Shown: positions 7,831 through 14,385 of the stretch, piece by piece | Layout: every line of letters starts with the position of its first letter | Position numbering within the stretch: the first letter of the stretch is position 1 | Assembly (NCBI GenBank): GCA_039026975.1 | Contig: JBCCLI010000119.1 | Span: 1 to 16,001, forward strand | From: JBCBKZ01 sp039026975 | GTDB taxonomy: Bacteria > Bacteroidota > Bacteroidia > J057 | DNA length: 16,001 bases | Reading direction: 5' to 3' | Made by a program: the position numbers and the translations under genes | Notes under the pieces: generated by a model | What the model saw: the letters and a program-made list of their open reading frames with translations, nothing else | Told to the model about the DNA's origin: nothing | The model's database searches: none

Positions 7831-8445
7831 TTGGACATTCTACTAGAGAATATTGGGAAGAAGTATTATGGCAGGTGGCTGTTCAGGCATCTCAACCTTC
7901 ATATAGAATCAGGTCAAAATTGGGTGATTAAAGGACCTAATGGCTCTGGAAAGTCTACCCTTATGCAAATGATAGCTGGGTCTACCGGGGCTAGTGAAGG
8001 GAAAATTTCATACCTTATACATGGTGCCTCCATATCTGGAACAGCTGTTTACCAGCAGCTAGCGTGGGCAGCTCCAGGTGTTTCCCTATTTCTTGATTTA
8101 AGCCTTAAAGAAAGTATTAAGCTGCACTTTTCTTTTAAAAAATGCTTACTGAAGGATCCCCTATCTCTAGCTGAAATACTTGACCTTGAGAAACACCTGC
8201 ACAAGCCTCTAAAATTCTTCTCCTCAGGAATGCTCCAGCGTTTCTCCGTAGGCTTAGCACTCATCAGTGACACCCCCCTCCTATTATTAGATGAACCCAC
8301 CAGCAACCTGGATGAAATTCAATCTGCTAAATTAATAGCCCTTATCCAGACCTATTGTGAGAATAGAACTCTTATCCTTGCTTCCAACTTGGGAAGAGAA
8401 GCCCATTTTATCCAGCATGTTTGGGAGCTTAAGCAAGCCAATTAG
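7831..8445 (+). CDS. ABC-type ATP-binding protein
   Basis: This 204-aa cytoplasmic protein has the motifs of an ABC ATPase: Walker A GPNGSGKST (35-43), a signature-like SSGMLQR (131-137) in place of LSGGQ, Walker B LLLLDEP (D154, E155), and the D-loop TSNLD. The switch His normally seen as ATHD appears to be Asn186 (LASNL). There are no membrane segments and no permease gene on either side, so the transported substrate is unknown; it may act with a permease encoded elsewhere or be a small non-transport ABC protein. The only usable start is TTG at 7831, since an in-frame TAA lies two codons upstream (7825-7827). An AAAGG stretch directly abuts the TTG, closer than a normal Shine-Dalgarno. It follows the lpxA terminator, so it is either expressed by readthrough or has its own promoter. 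Its stop overlaps, tail to tail, the stop of the small minus-strand ORF. Confidence 0.85.
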   Translation: MDILLENIGKKYYGRWLFRHLNLHIESGQNWVIKGPNGSGKSTLMQMIAGSTGASEGKISYLIHGASISGTAVYQQLAWAAPGVSLFLDLSLKESIKLHFSFKKCLLKDPLSLAEILDLEKHLHKPLKFFSSGMLQRFSVGLALISDTPLLLLDEPTSNLDEIQSAKLIALIQTYCENRTLILASNLGREAHFIQHVWELKQAN

Positions 8446-8663
8446 ACTACAGGAGGCGCCATCTTGGAAAGCACCCATATGATAGCAGAAACCCCAATCA
8501 TGAGGAAGAAAATCTTATCTACATCTTGCCTTGGAATATCATCTCCTCCCCTGATAACTATAGTGAGGTAGACCCCGCAAATACAAGCGATAAAAACAAA
8601 GGCGTAAGCTATGTCAAGGTATGTGGTACTAGAGAGCAAAGTGTTAAGCGTGTTCAAGAACAT
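8442..8663 (-). CDS. Small predicted membrane protein
   Basis: I do not recognise this 73-aa protein. Two hydrophobic segments, about 17-37 (LDIAYAFVFIACICGVYLTIV) and 51-67 (IFFLMIGVSAIIWVLSK), are joined by a charged loop (IRGGDDIPRQDVDK), as in a two-pass membrane hairpin with a short tail. The only possible start is the ATG at 8663, because a stop lies three codons upstream. No Shine-Dalgarno or promoter is evident. It converges with the ABC ATPase gene and the two stops overlap by four bases. A TTG-started plus-strand frame (8526-8792) overlaps it. I prefer the minus frame because of its membrane-protein pattern and ATG start, but hydrophobic antisense frames can arise by chance. Confidence 0.5.
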   Translation of the reverse strand: MFLNTLNTLLSSTTYLDIAYAFVFIACICGVYLTIVIRGGDDIPRQDVDKIFFLMIGVSAIIWVLSKMAPPVV

Positions 8664-9005
8664 GATGATTTAAGTTATGACATTGAAATCCTAAGGAAGA
8701 AGTGCAGCTTCCCATATGTGATTGTGCAAGTATCAGGAGTAGACTACGGTGAAGTTATGGCCTATCTAAAATATACGGAAAATCCAATATGATGTTATAA
8801 TATTATAAGATTTTTGATAACTTTTATGTGAAATTCTCAAAATTTCATTGCACAGTTAGGTTTTTATCAATTATTGAAATATCCCTGCCTTGAAATGCCC
8901 TAAGGCCTTCCTCTGAGAATCACCATTTTTCCCCCTTTACCACTCACATTGGGAATAGGCCTGATTTTGTCATAATTTTAGTTTTTACTTCTCCTTGAAG
9001 AAATA
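8664..9005. other. AT-rich intergenic region with inverted repeats
   Basis: I see no well-supported gene in these 342 bases. A plus-strand frame ends at 8792, but its only start is a TTG inside the small antisense gene. From 8795 the sequence is AT-rich and holds a perfect 14-base palindrome (TTATAATATTATAA, 8795-8808). It also holds an outer inverted pair, TTGATAA (8814-8820) and TTATCAA (8864-8870), that encloses an inner pair, TGAAATT (8829-8835) and AATTTCA (8841-8847). The right end carries a candidate promoter for the peptidase. Confidence 0.5.
8949..8980 (+). promoter_or_regulatory. Possible promoter of the M20 dipeptidase
   Basis: TTG at 8949-8951, a 21-base spacer and TAATTTTA at 8973-8980 fit the Bacteroidota consensus with one mismatch (last G to A). 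The leader to the ATG at 9006 would be about 20 bases. Confidence 0.35.
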
Positions 9006-10385
9006 ATGTCCACTTGTATGAATTCTCCTAGAACCTTTGTAGAAACAGAAAAAAATAGACTGCTGGAAGAACTTTTTGAACTCCTGCGGATACCTAGTAT
9101 CAGTGCAGATTCAGCATATGCTGAGCAGGTGAAGGAAGCGGCCAGCTGGCTGGAAAGAAAGCTTACAGACATAGGGCTTCCAATCGTAACTACTTACCAA
9201 ACTTCGGGCCATCCCATCGTTTTTGCTTCTACAGATATAGACCCTGCTAAATCTACCGTGCTCGTTTATGGCCACTATGATGTCCAACCGCCAGATCCTT
9301 TGGATTTATGGACCTCTCCCCCCTTTGAACCTGTGATTCAGGATGAGAAAATTTATGCAAGAGGTTCCTCTGATGATAAAGGCCAAATGTATATGCACGT
9401 GAAAGCTGTAGAGTATTTACTACAGCAAGACTCACTTCCTTGCAACATCAAGTTATTAATAGAAGGGGAAGAAGAGGTAGGAAGTGATAACCTGGACATA
9501 TTTGTGGAAGCAAACAAAGAATTGCTCGCAGCAGATATGGTGTTAATCTCTGATACCTCTATGTTAGCAAATGATACGCCTTCCATTACCATAGGTCTCA
9601 GAGGAATGTCCTATGTAGAAGTGGAACTGACTGGCCCTAACCGAGATCTACATTCCGGGGTCTATGGAGGGGCTGTAGCTAACCCTATAAATGTCCTTTG
9701 TGAAATGATAGCTTCCCTGAAGGATGAGACAGGTAAAATCACCATTCCCGGCTTTTATGATAAAGTTGAAGAGCTTACCCATGCAGAAAGAGATAAGCTG
9801 GCGGAGCGGCCACATGATGAAGCCTCCTATTGTGAAGATCTGGGACTAGCTAACACAGGAGGAGAAGTGGGGTATAGCACCACAGAGCGGGCTACCATTC
9901 GCCCTACACTGGATGTAAATGGGATTTGGGGTGGCTACATAGGAGAAGGGGCTAAGACTGTTTTACCTGCTAAGGCATCAGCCAAGCTTTCTATGAGACT
10001 AGTACCTCACCAGACTCCTGAGGAGATCACTCAACTGTTTACGGATCATTTTAAAAAGATAGCCCCACCTACTGTGAAAGTGGAAGTTAGGCCCCATCAT
10101 GGGGGAGATCCTGCGGTAGTTTCTACTACTTCTCCGGGCTACCTAGCCGCTGAAAAAGCGATGCAAAAATCTTTTGGGAAGAAACCTATTCCTACGAGAG
10201 AAGGAGGTTCTATCCCCATTGTAGCTCTATTTAAAAACACCCTGGGCATAGAAACCGTCCTAATGGGATTTGGCTTGGACTCGGATGCTATTCATTCTCC
10301 TAATGAGCATTATGGCATTTTTAACTACCTGAAAGGAATAGAAACCATCATTTATTTTCACCAGTTTTTGAGTGAGGGAAAATAA
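9006..10385 (+). CDS. M20 family dipeptidase
   Basis: This 459-aa protein is a di-zinc M20 metallopeptidase of the dipeptidase/carnosinase-like type, which hydrolyses small peptides in the cytoplasm; no signal peptide is seen. The metal and catalytic residues are present: H90 and D92 in YGHYDVQPPDPLDLW, D123 in RGSSDDKGQ, the acidic cluster E155-E157 in IEGEEEVGS, an Asp in LISDTSM, and H430 in DAIHSPNEH. The middle part, from about 200 (GPNRDLHSGVYGG), is the dimerisation lid, which interrupts the catalytic domain as usual. The length matches the family. I used the ATG at 9006; an ATG at 9018 (MNSPRTF) is equally acceptable. The exact dipeptide substrate cannot be read from the sequence. A DUF218 gene follows after 53 bases on the same strand and may be cotranscribed. 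Confidence 0.93.
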   Translation: MSTCMNSPRTFVETEKNRLLEELFELLRIPSISADSAYAEQVKEAASWLERKLTDIGLPIVTTYQTSGHPIVFASTDIDPAKSTVLVYGHYDVQPPDPLDLWTSPPFEPVIQDEKIYARGSSDDKGQMYMHVKAVEYLLQQDSLPCNIKLLIEGEEEVGSDNLDIFVEANKELLAADMVLISDTSMLANDTPSITIGLRGMSYVEVELTGPNRDLHSGVYGGAVANPINVLCEMIASLKDETGKITIPGFYDKVEELTHAERDKLAERPHDEASYCEDLGLANTGGEVGYSTTERATIRPTLDVNGIWGGYIGEGAKTVLPAKASAKLSMRLVPHQTPEEITQLFTDHFKKIAPPTVKVEVRPHHGGDPAVVSTTSPGYLAAEKAMQKSFGKKPIPTREGGSIPIVALFKNTLGIETVLMGFGLDSDAIHSPNEHYGIFNYLKGIETIIYFHQFLSEGK

Positions 10386-10438
10386 AACACATATGAAACC
10401 CTATTGTTTTCGTTATATTGTGGTAAGAATGGCATGAG

Positions 10439-11062
10439 ATGCGAAGTCTGATAAAGAAATTACTGATCTGGATCAGTTACGTTTTTATATTCCTGCTCCT
10501 CCTTTTTCTCCTGCGTATTCCCATTTTCAAGGCTATGGGAAGCTACTTGGTCAAGGAAGAAACTCCTACAAAAGTAGATGCAATTTTTGTGCTATCCGGT
10601 AGCTCCTATGAGCGTGCTAAGGAAGCAGCTAAATTATATGAATTGGGATATTCTGATAGAATCTACACTACAGGTGGAAATAAAAGCCAGGATCTACTGG
10701 CGTATGGAATGGATGTGTATGACGCACATCTAACCCAAAGAGCCCTACTTCTGGAAGGCGTGGATTCAGCTGCTGTCAGGCCCTTAACTGCAGGGACTAG
10801 CACCTTCGAAGAAGCACAGCATATACTGGGATACTCTATGCAGGAAGGCTATACTAACGTCATGGTGGTTACCTCTAAGTTCCACACCCGTAGGGTAAGT
10901 AATACCTTCAAGACCGCCTTCTGGGACAGGGGAATAGTTACCCTGGTAGTGGGCGCTACCCCCATTAACTACAGTATGAGCAACTGGTGGGAAGCAGAGG
11001 AAGCCCTTGTATTTGTGAATAATGAATACTGGAAGTTAATCTATTACTGGTTTAGGTATTAA
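10439..11062 (+). CDS. DUF218 (YdcF/SanA/ElyC-type) membrane-anchored protein
   Basis: This 207-aa protein starts with a basic N-terminus and one strong membrane helix at about 8-29 (LLIWISYVFIFLLLLFLLRI). A DUF218 domain follows: KVDAIFVLSGSSYERAKEAAKLYELGYSDRIYTTGG (about 45-80), then GTSTFEEAQ and NVMVVTSKFHTRRV, which are the usual conserved blocks. Relatives such as E. coli SanA and ElyC affect envelope integrity and peptidoglycan or antigen carriers, but the biochemical activity of the family is not settled, so I give no reaction. The ATG at 10439 gives the whole helix; nearby ATGs at 10429 and 10434 are out of frame. Its stop overlaps the stop of the convergent GH2 gene by four bases, leaving no room for a terminator between them. 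Confidence 0.85.
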   Translation: MRSLIKKLLIWISYVFIFLLLLFLLRIPIFKAMGSYLVKEETPTKVDAIFVLSGSSYERAKEAAKLYELGYSDRIYTTGGNKSQDLLAYGMDVYDAHLTQRALLLEGVDSAAVRPLTAGTSTFEEAQHILGYSMQEGYTNVMVVTSKFHTRRVSNTFKTAFWDRGIVTLVVGATPINYSMSNWWEAEEALVFVNNEYWKLIYYWFRY

Positions 11063-13806
11063 TCTTTACATACCAGAGAAGGATCTATGGGATATCTGCC
11101 AAATGATTTCCCGTAAATGGCTATCCCTCCTTCTCCCACGGTTTCTATTCTTAGCGTTAGGCTACCTTCCCTTAGGGATGCTTCTAGTTGAGCCTCAGGG
11201 ACAGGTACCTTTACCAAGTATCCATAGGAGCCGGCTTCTCTCAGTTTTCTATCTCTTAGCTGATGATGCCAGGAAAGTATCCCCCTATGGTCTGCCGGGT
11301 CATCTGGCAGAATGAGTTGGTCTGCCTTTTCTCCATTTATGTACACGGCTATCTCTGAAGGAAATAGCGTTTCATCCGTCATGGGATATGCATTAGGATT
11401 ACTACTGGCCGCTACCCTGCCTCCCAGCATAAAATCCACCCCCTCATAAGCTTCCTGGTCTTTCACAAAGAGTTCTTTGGCCCCAGCTTCTAATACTAGG
11501 TAAGCCTCTTTCGCCTTAGTATTCTCCAAGGAAAACTGATACTCAAAATACCCCTTCCCTGCCCCGTTTACCTTTTTTCCATCCAAAACCTCCCATTGTT
11601 TCTTACTCCAGTTGGCAGCCGAAAAAGCAGCGGCTGGTTGGGAAATGATACTTCCTCCGCTAAAGGTCTCTTCAGAGATCACTTCCATATAGTAAAAGTT
11701 CCTATGGAGCGTATCTCCCTCAGCGGAAAGGGTGTATAACTGGAGAATTCCCAGTCCATTCTGATTAGGTACTTGTATGGCCACTTCTGCCAGTTCCTTC
11801 TGCATCCAGGGCTGATAGTCTACAGACCCGCTTGGCAGAGGCGTAACCGTAGTATTACCGGCCTCATCCATGAATACAAGTTGTGAATGAAGAGACAGCT
11901 GACTACCGAAATCTTCCGATGACATCACAGAAAGGAAGAGAGGTACAGCAAGCTCTGTCCCCCCTTCCACTGTACGCCCCATTTCATTTCCTGTGGATAG
12001 ATACACATCTGAGTGAAAGTCTTGAAGGCTCATGCCGGGAACCAATTCCGCTAATCCAGTAAACTTTTCAGTTCTGTCAAACCTCCAGTAGCCATTCCAC
12101 TCATTGATTACATCATGATGCTCTGTGTACAGCCATCCCCCTACTTTGGGAAAAGTCCTAAATACATTAATCATCCAGTGGTAGTCAAAGCTCCAATCTA
12201 CATCTCCCGTACTTCCCTCATACCCCCACACATTCCCACATTCTGAGTTGAAGAGGGGCTGTTTTCCTTGAGAATATCCTGACTCAAACTGATAGCCGCT
12301 ACCTGAGTAAGTGCTATCTACTATTTCCTGTAACCTATCCTGCCAGCCCCAACCCGGTAAATAGTAATGGAAGGAGTTTAGATCAGTTTCTGTATGCCCC
12401 CTTCCACAGCATATGGAGTTATCCTCCACCAGACGTGTGGGGTCAAGGGATTTTGCCAGGTAATACATAGAGGCCACCCAATCCTGGGTTTCAGCTAGGT
12501 ATGTTCTTTCTTTTTCCTCTGCTGTGAAAAGCCCCCAGGTTTCATTAAACATAACCCATGAAAAGATAGATGCGTGATTATAGTCCCGCTTAATCATCTC
12601 TCGCATGGTATACTCCCATTCTGCCTGCTGGACGGGTTCAGGTTCCCCCCAGCTATTAGGGACATCCGCCATGACCAGCAGGCCGAGTTTATCTGCCCAA
12701 TACAGTTTGCGGGGAATTTCAACTTTAATATGTGGCCTAATCCCATTTAAGCCTATGGATTTAGTACGTGCTATTTCAGCCTTCATAAAATCATCTGAGG
12801 GGAAGGTGTAATATCCTTCTGGATGGTAGGACTGATCCAGGGTCAGCTGTAGATATATGGGTTCATCATTTAAGGCTACATAAGGATAGTCTGTTCCGGG
12901 CAGATTTACTACTGATACCTTCCGCATCCCAAAGTAGGTGTTCACAGTGTCATCATTAAGAATGACCTTAGCTTCATATAAATAGGGATCATCCAGGGTC
13001 CAAAGTCGGGGAGAAGGAATAGACATAGTGGTATGCCCTTCTGTCTTATTAGGTAGGATGATGCCTTCTTGCTGAATGTCTCCCTCAGGTGTGGAAATGC
13101 TGCATTCAAACCTGAGCGTATCCTGAGCCATTTCCGGGAGCAGGGCCTTTACCTTGGCCACTCCTTTATCTATATTAGGACTAATGTGAACTGCCTCTAC
13201 AAATTTTGTACCCCTTGCCTCTAAATATACCGTCTGCCAAATCCCTCTTGCATTTCCATATCCCTGCTTCCCATACAGAGTAAAGGCCCGTCTTTTATCG
13301 TCTACTCGAATGACTAGCCGCTGTGATTCTCCGAAGTTGATATGTTCTGTCAACTCCACGGAAAAAGGGACATAGCCGCCTCTATGCTGACCTACTTGCT
13401 GGCCGCCTATCCACACAGTGGTTTCCCAGTCTGAGGCACCTATGACCAAAAAAATACGCTTCCCCTTCCAGCTTTCATCCACCTGTATGCTTCTCTTATA
13501 CCAGCCTATGTCTGCCAGATCTTCTTGCTTAGATAAGGCTGACCCCCATGGGAAAGGAACAGTAATGGTACTGCTGAACTCCTTCTCATCATCAGCAAAG
13601 CCACCTACACGCTCCCATCTTTCCGTTAGCCCTACATCTAGAGAATCAAACTGGAATGCCCACTCACCATTTAGATTTTGCCATAGGGGCCTATGAAAAT
13701 CAGGCCGGGGATGTTCCGGCAGCGGAATCTCCTGCGCCATGGACAGATGACTTAAGATGATGATGGGAAAAATGAAGCGAGAAAGACTTAGTCGAAGAAA
13801 TATCAT
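11059..13806 (-). CDS. Secreted glycoside hydrolase family 2 enzyme
   Basis: This 915-aa protein opens with a signal peptide (MIFLRLSLSRFIFPIIILSHLSMAQ) and then the classic GH2 N-terminal jelly-roll (PLWQNLNGEWAFQFD, VWIGGQQVGQHRGGYVPF). An immunoglobulin-like domain and a TIM barrel follow. The acid/base is E422 (MFNETW) and the likely nucleophile is E522 (NSECGNVWGYEG), 100 residues apart. Retaining beta-glycosidases of this family include beta-galactosidases, beta-glucuronidases and beta-mannosidases; the substrate cannot be told by eye. The last 200 residues form an extra beta-rich region (EYLV-type strands, GGRVAASSNPNAYPMTDE), perhaps a carbohydrate-binding module. The frame extends upstream to a GTG at 13866, but the ATG at 13806 puts the signal peptide at the N-terminus and is preferred. 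It acts in the periplasm or outside the cell, probably on plant or algal glycans (inferred). The gene is convergent with the DUF218 gene. Confidence 0.92.
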   Translation of the reverse strand: MIFLRLSLSRFIFPIIILSHLSMAQEIPLPEHPRPDFHRPLWQNLNGEWAFQFDSLDVGLTERWERVGGFADDEKEFSSTITVPFPWGSALSKQEDLADIGWYKRSIQVDESWKGKRIFLVIGASDWETTVWIGGQQVGQHRGGYVPFSVELTEHINFGESQRLVIRVDDKRRAFTLYGKQGYGNARGIWQTVYLEARGTKFVEAVHISPNIDKGVAKVKALLPEMAQDTLRFECSISTPEGDIQQEGIILPNKTEGHTTMSIPSPRLWTLDDPYLYEAKVILNDDTVNTYFGMRKVSVVNLPGTDYPYVALNDEPIYLQLTLDQSYHPEGYYTFPSDDFMKAEIARTKSIGLNGIRPHIKVEIPRKLYWADKLGLLVMADVPNSWGEPEPVQQAEWEYTMREMIKRDYNHASIFSWVMFNETWGLFTAEEKERTYLAETQDWVASMYYLAKSLDPTRLVEDNSICCGRGHTETDLNSFHYYLPGWGWQDRLQEIVDSTYSGSGYQFESGYSQGKQPLFNSECGNVWGYEGSTGDVDWSFDYHWMINVFRTFPKVGGWLYTEHHDVINEWNGYWRFDRTEKFTGLAELVPGMSLQDFHSDVYLSTGNEMGRTVEGGTELAVPLFLSVMSSEDFGSQLSLHSQLVFMDEAGNTTVTPLPSGSVDYQPWMQKELAEVAIQVPNQNGLGILQLYTLSAEGDTLHRNFYYMEVISEETFSGGSIISQPAAAFSAANWSKKQWEVLDGKKVNGAGKGYFEYQFSLENTKAKEAYLVLEAGAKELFVKDQEAYEGVDFMLGGRVAASSNPNAYPMTDETLFPSEIAVYINGEKADQLILPDDPADHRGILSWHHQLRDRKLREAGSYGYLVKVPVPEAQLEASLREGSLTLRIETVGEGGIAIYGKSFGRYPIDPSLVCKD

Positions 13807-13878
13807 GTTGATGAGTGCTTTCTCAATAAGAGTAAGTAAGGTTGGTTTCCTACTTATTAGCGCCACTAAACTTAAGAA

Positions 13879-13901
13879 GCACAGCCTGAGGTAGGCTGTG
13901 C
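13879..13901 (-). terminator. Hairpin between the SnoaL-like and GH2 genes
   Basis: GCACAGCCT (13879-13887) and AGGCTGTGC (13893-13901) form a perfect 9-bp GC-rich stem with a 5-base loop. On the minus strand it is followed by TTCTTAAGTTTAG, a moderately T-rich run. It lies 32 bases after the stop of the SnoaL-like gene, so a terminator for that gene is the simplest reading. A regulatory hairpin in the GH2 leader is also possible, since it lies 73 bases before the GH2 ATG. Confidence 0.6.
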
Positions 13902-13932
13902 CAAGGTATGTTAAGTATGTTTTCCCTGATAA

Positions 13933-14295
13933 TTAGAAGAAGTATTCTTCTTGTATGATTTTCCCGTCCACCACTGTGTACTTGATCATTTCATCCATTT
14001 TCATTCTGCCCTGTCCTTTAAACGTAGCATCTAGTCCCATATCCATAAAAATATAGCTTCCAAAGACTTTAGGCTCACTTACGTATCCTCCATGTAGTTC
14101 TTCAATCATATCATTGAATTGTTTTCCCTTGGCTAGGAAAGCTTCTATTCCTACGGCTTCTCTGGGACCAGGGACCTCAGCCAATGGAGGTTCTATAGCT
14201 TTGGCATCAGGAGCAAATAATTCTTTGTAGCATTGCTCGTACTGGTTCTGGCTGCATAGCTCATGTAGACGCTTGGCAATTTGTTCAGTTGTCAT
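13933..14295 (-). CDS. SnoaL/NTF2-like domain protein
   Basis: This 120-aa protein has the size and pattern of a single cone-shaped NTF2/SnoaL-like domain. N-terminal helices (TEQIAKRLHELCSQNQYEQCYKELFAPDAKAIEP) lead into a helix (GIEAFLAKGKQFNDMIEE) and then four beta strands (GYVSEPKVFGSYIFMDMGLDATFKGQ, MIKYTVVDGKIIQEEYFF). It has no signal peptide and is presumably cytoplasmic. This fold hosts isomerases, dehydratases, binding proteins and stress proteins, so no reaction can be assigned. The ending 'DGKIIQEEYFF' is typical of small stand-alone members. It is transcribed away from the VCBS gene across a gap that carries a long inverted repeat, and it ends before the hairpin at 13879-13901. 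The ATG at 14295 is the only sensible start. Confidence 0.8.
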   Translation of the reverse strand: MTTEQIAKRLHELCSQNQYEQCYKELFAPDAKAIEPPLAEVPGPREAVGIEAFLAKGKQFNDMIEELHGGYVSEPKVFGSYIFMDMGLDATFKGQGRMKMDEMIKYTVVDGKIIQEEYFF

Positions 14296-14338
14296 GATAG
14301 TGATTGTTAATTAGTTATGTTTATGGTAAGTGTACGAG

Positions 14339-14382
14339 ATTACTAAATAAATTGGTTCAATATTACCAATAAATTTAGTAAT
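14339..14382. repeat. Long imperfect inverted repeat, candidate operator
   Basis: The left arm ATTACTAAATAAATTGGT (14339-14356) and the right arm ACCAATAAATTTAGTAAT (14365-14382) are reverse complements except at two central positions (16 of 18 paired), around the 8-base spacer TCAATATT. It sits in the 90-base gap between two divergent genes and ends three bases before the first possible ATG of the VCBS gene. The right arm contains TAAATTTA, which resembles a Bacteroidota -7 box with the last G changed. The position suits a dimeric regulator that controls both genes; an RNA hairpin in the leader is the alternative. Confidence 0.55.
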
Positions 14383-14385
14383 ACT

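Noticed and set aside
8526..8792. Plus-strand 88-aa frame
   Set aside because: It starts on TTG with no ribosome-binding site, lies antisense to the better-looking membrane ORF for half its length, and matches no family I know. It is kept only as part of a finding.
13807..13866. Upstream extension of the GH2 gene to a GTG at 13866
   Set aside because: It would bury the signal peptide 20 residues inside the protein and begin close to the hairpin; the ATG at 13806 fits better.
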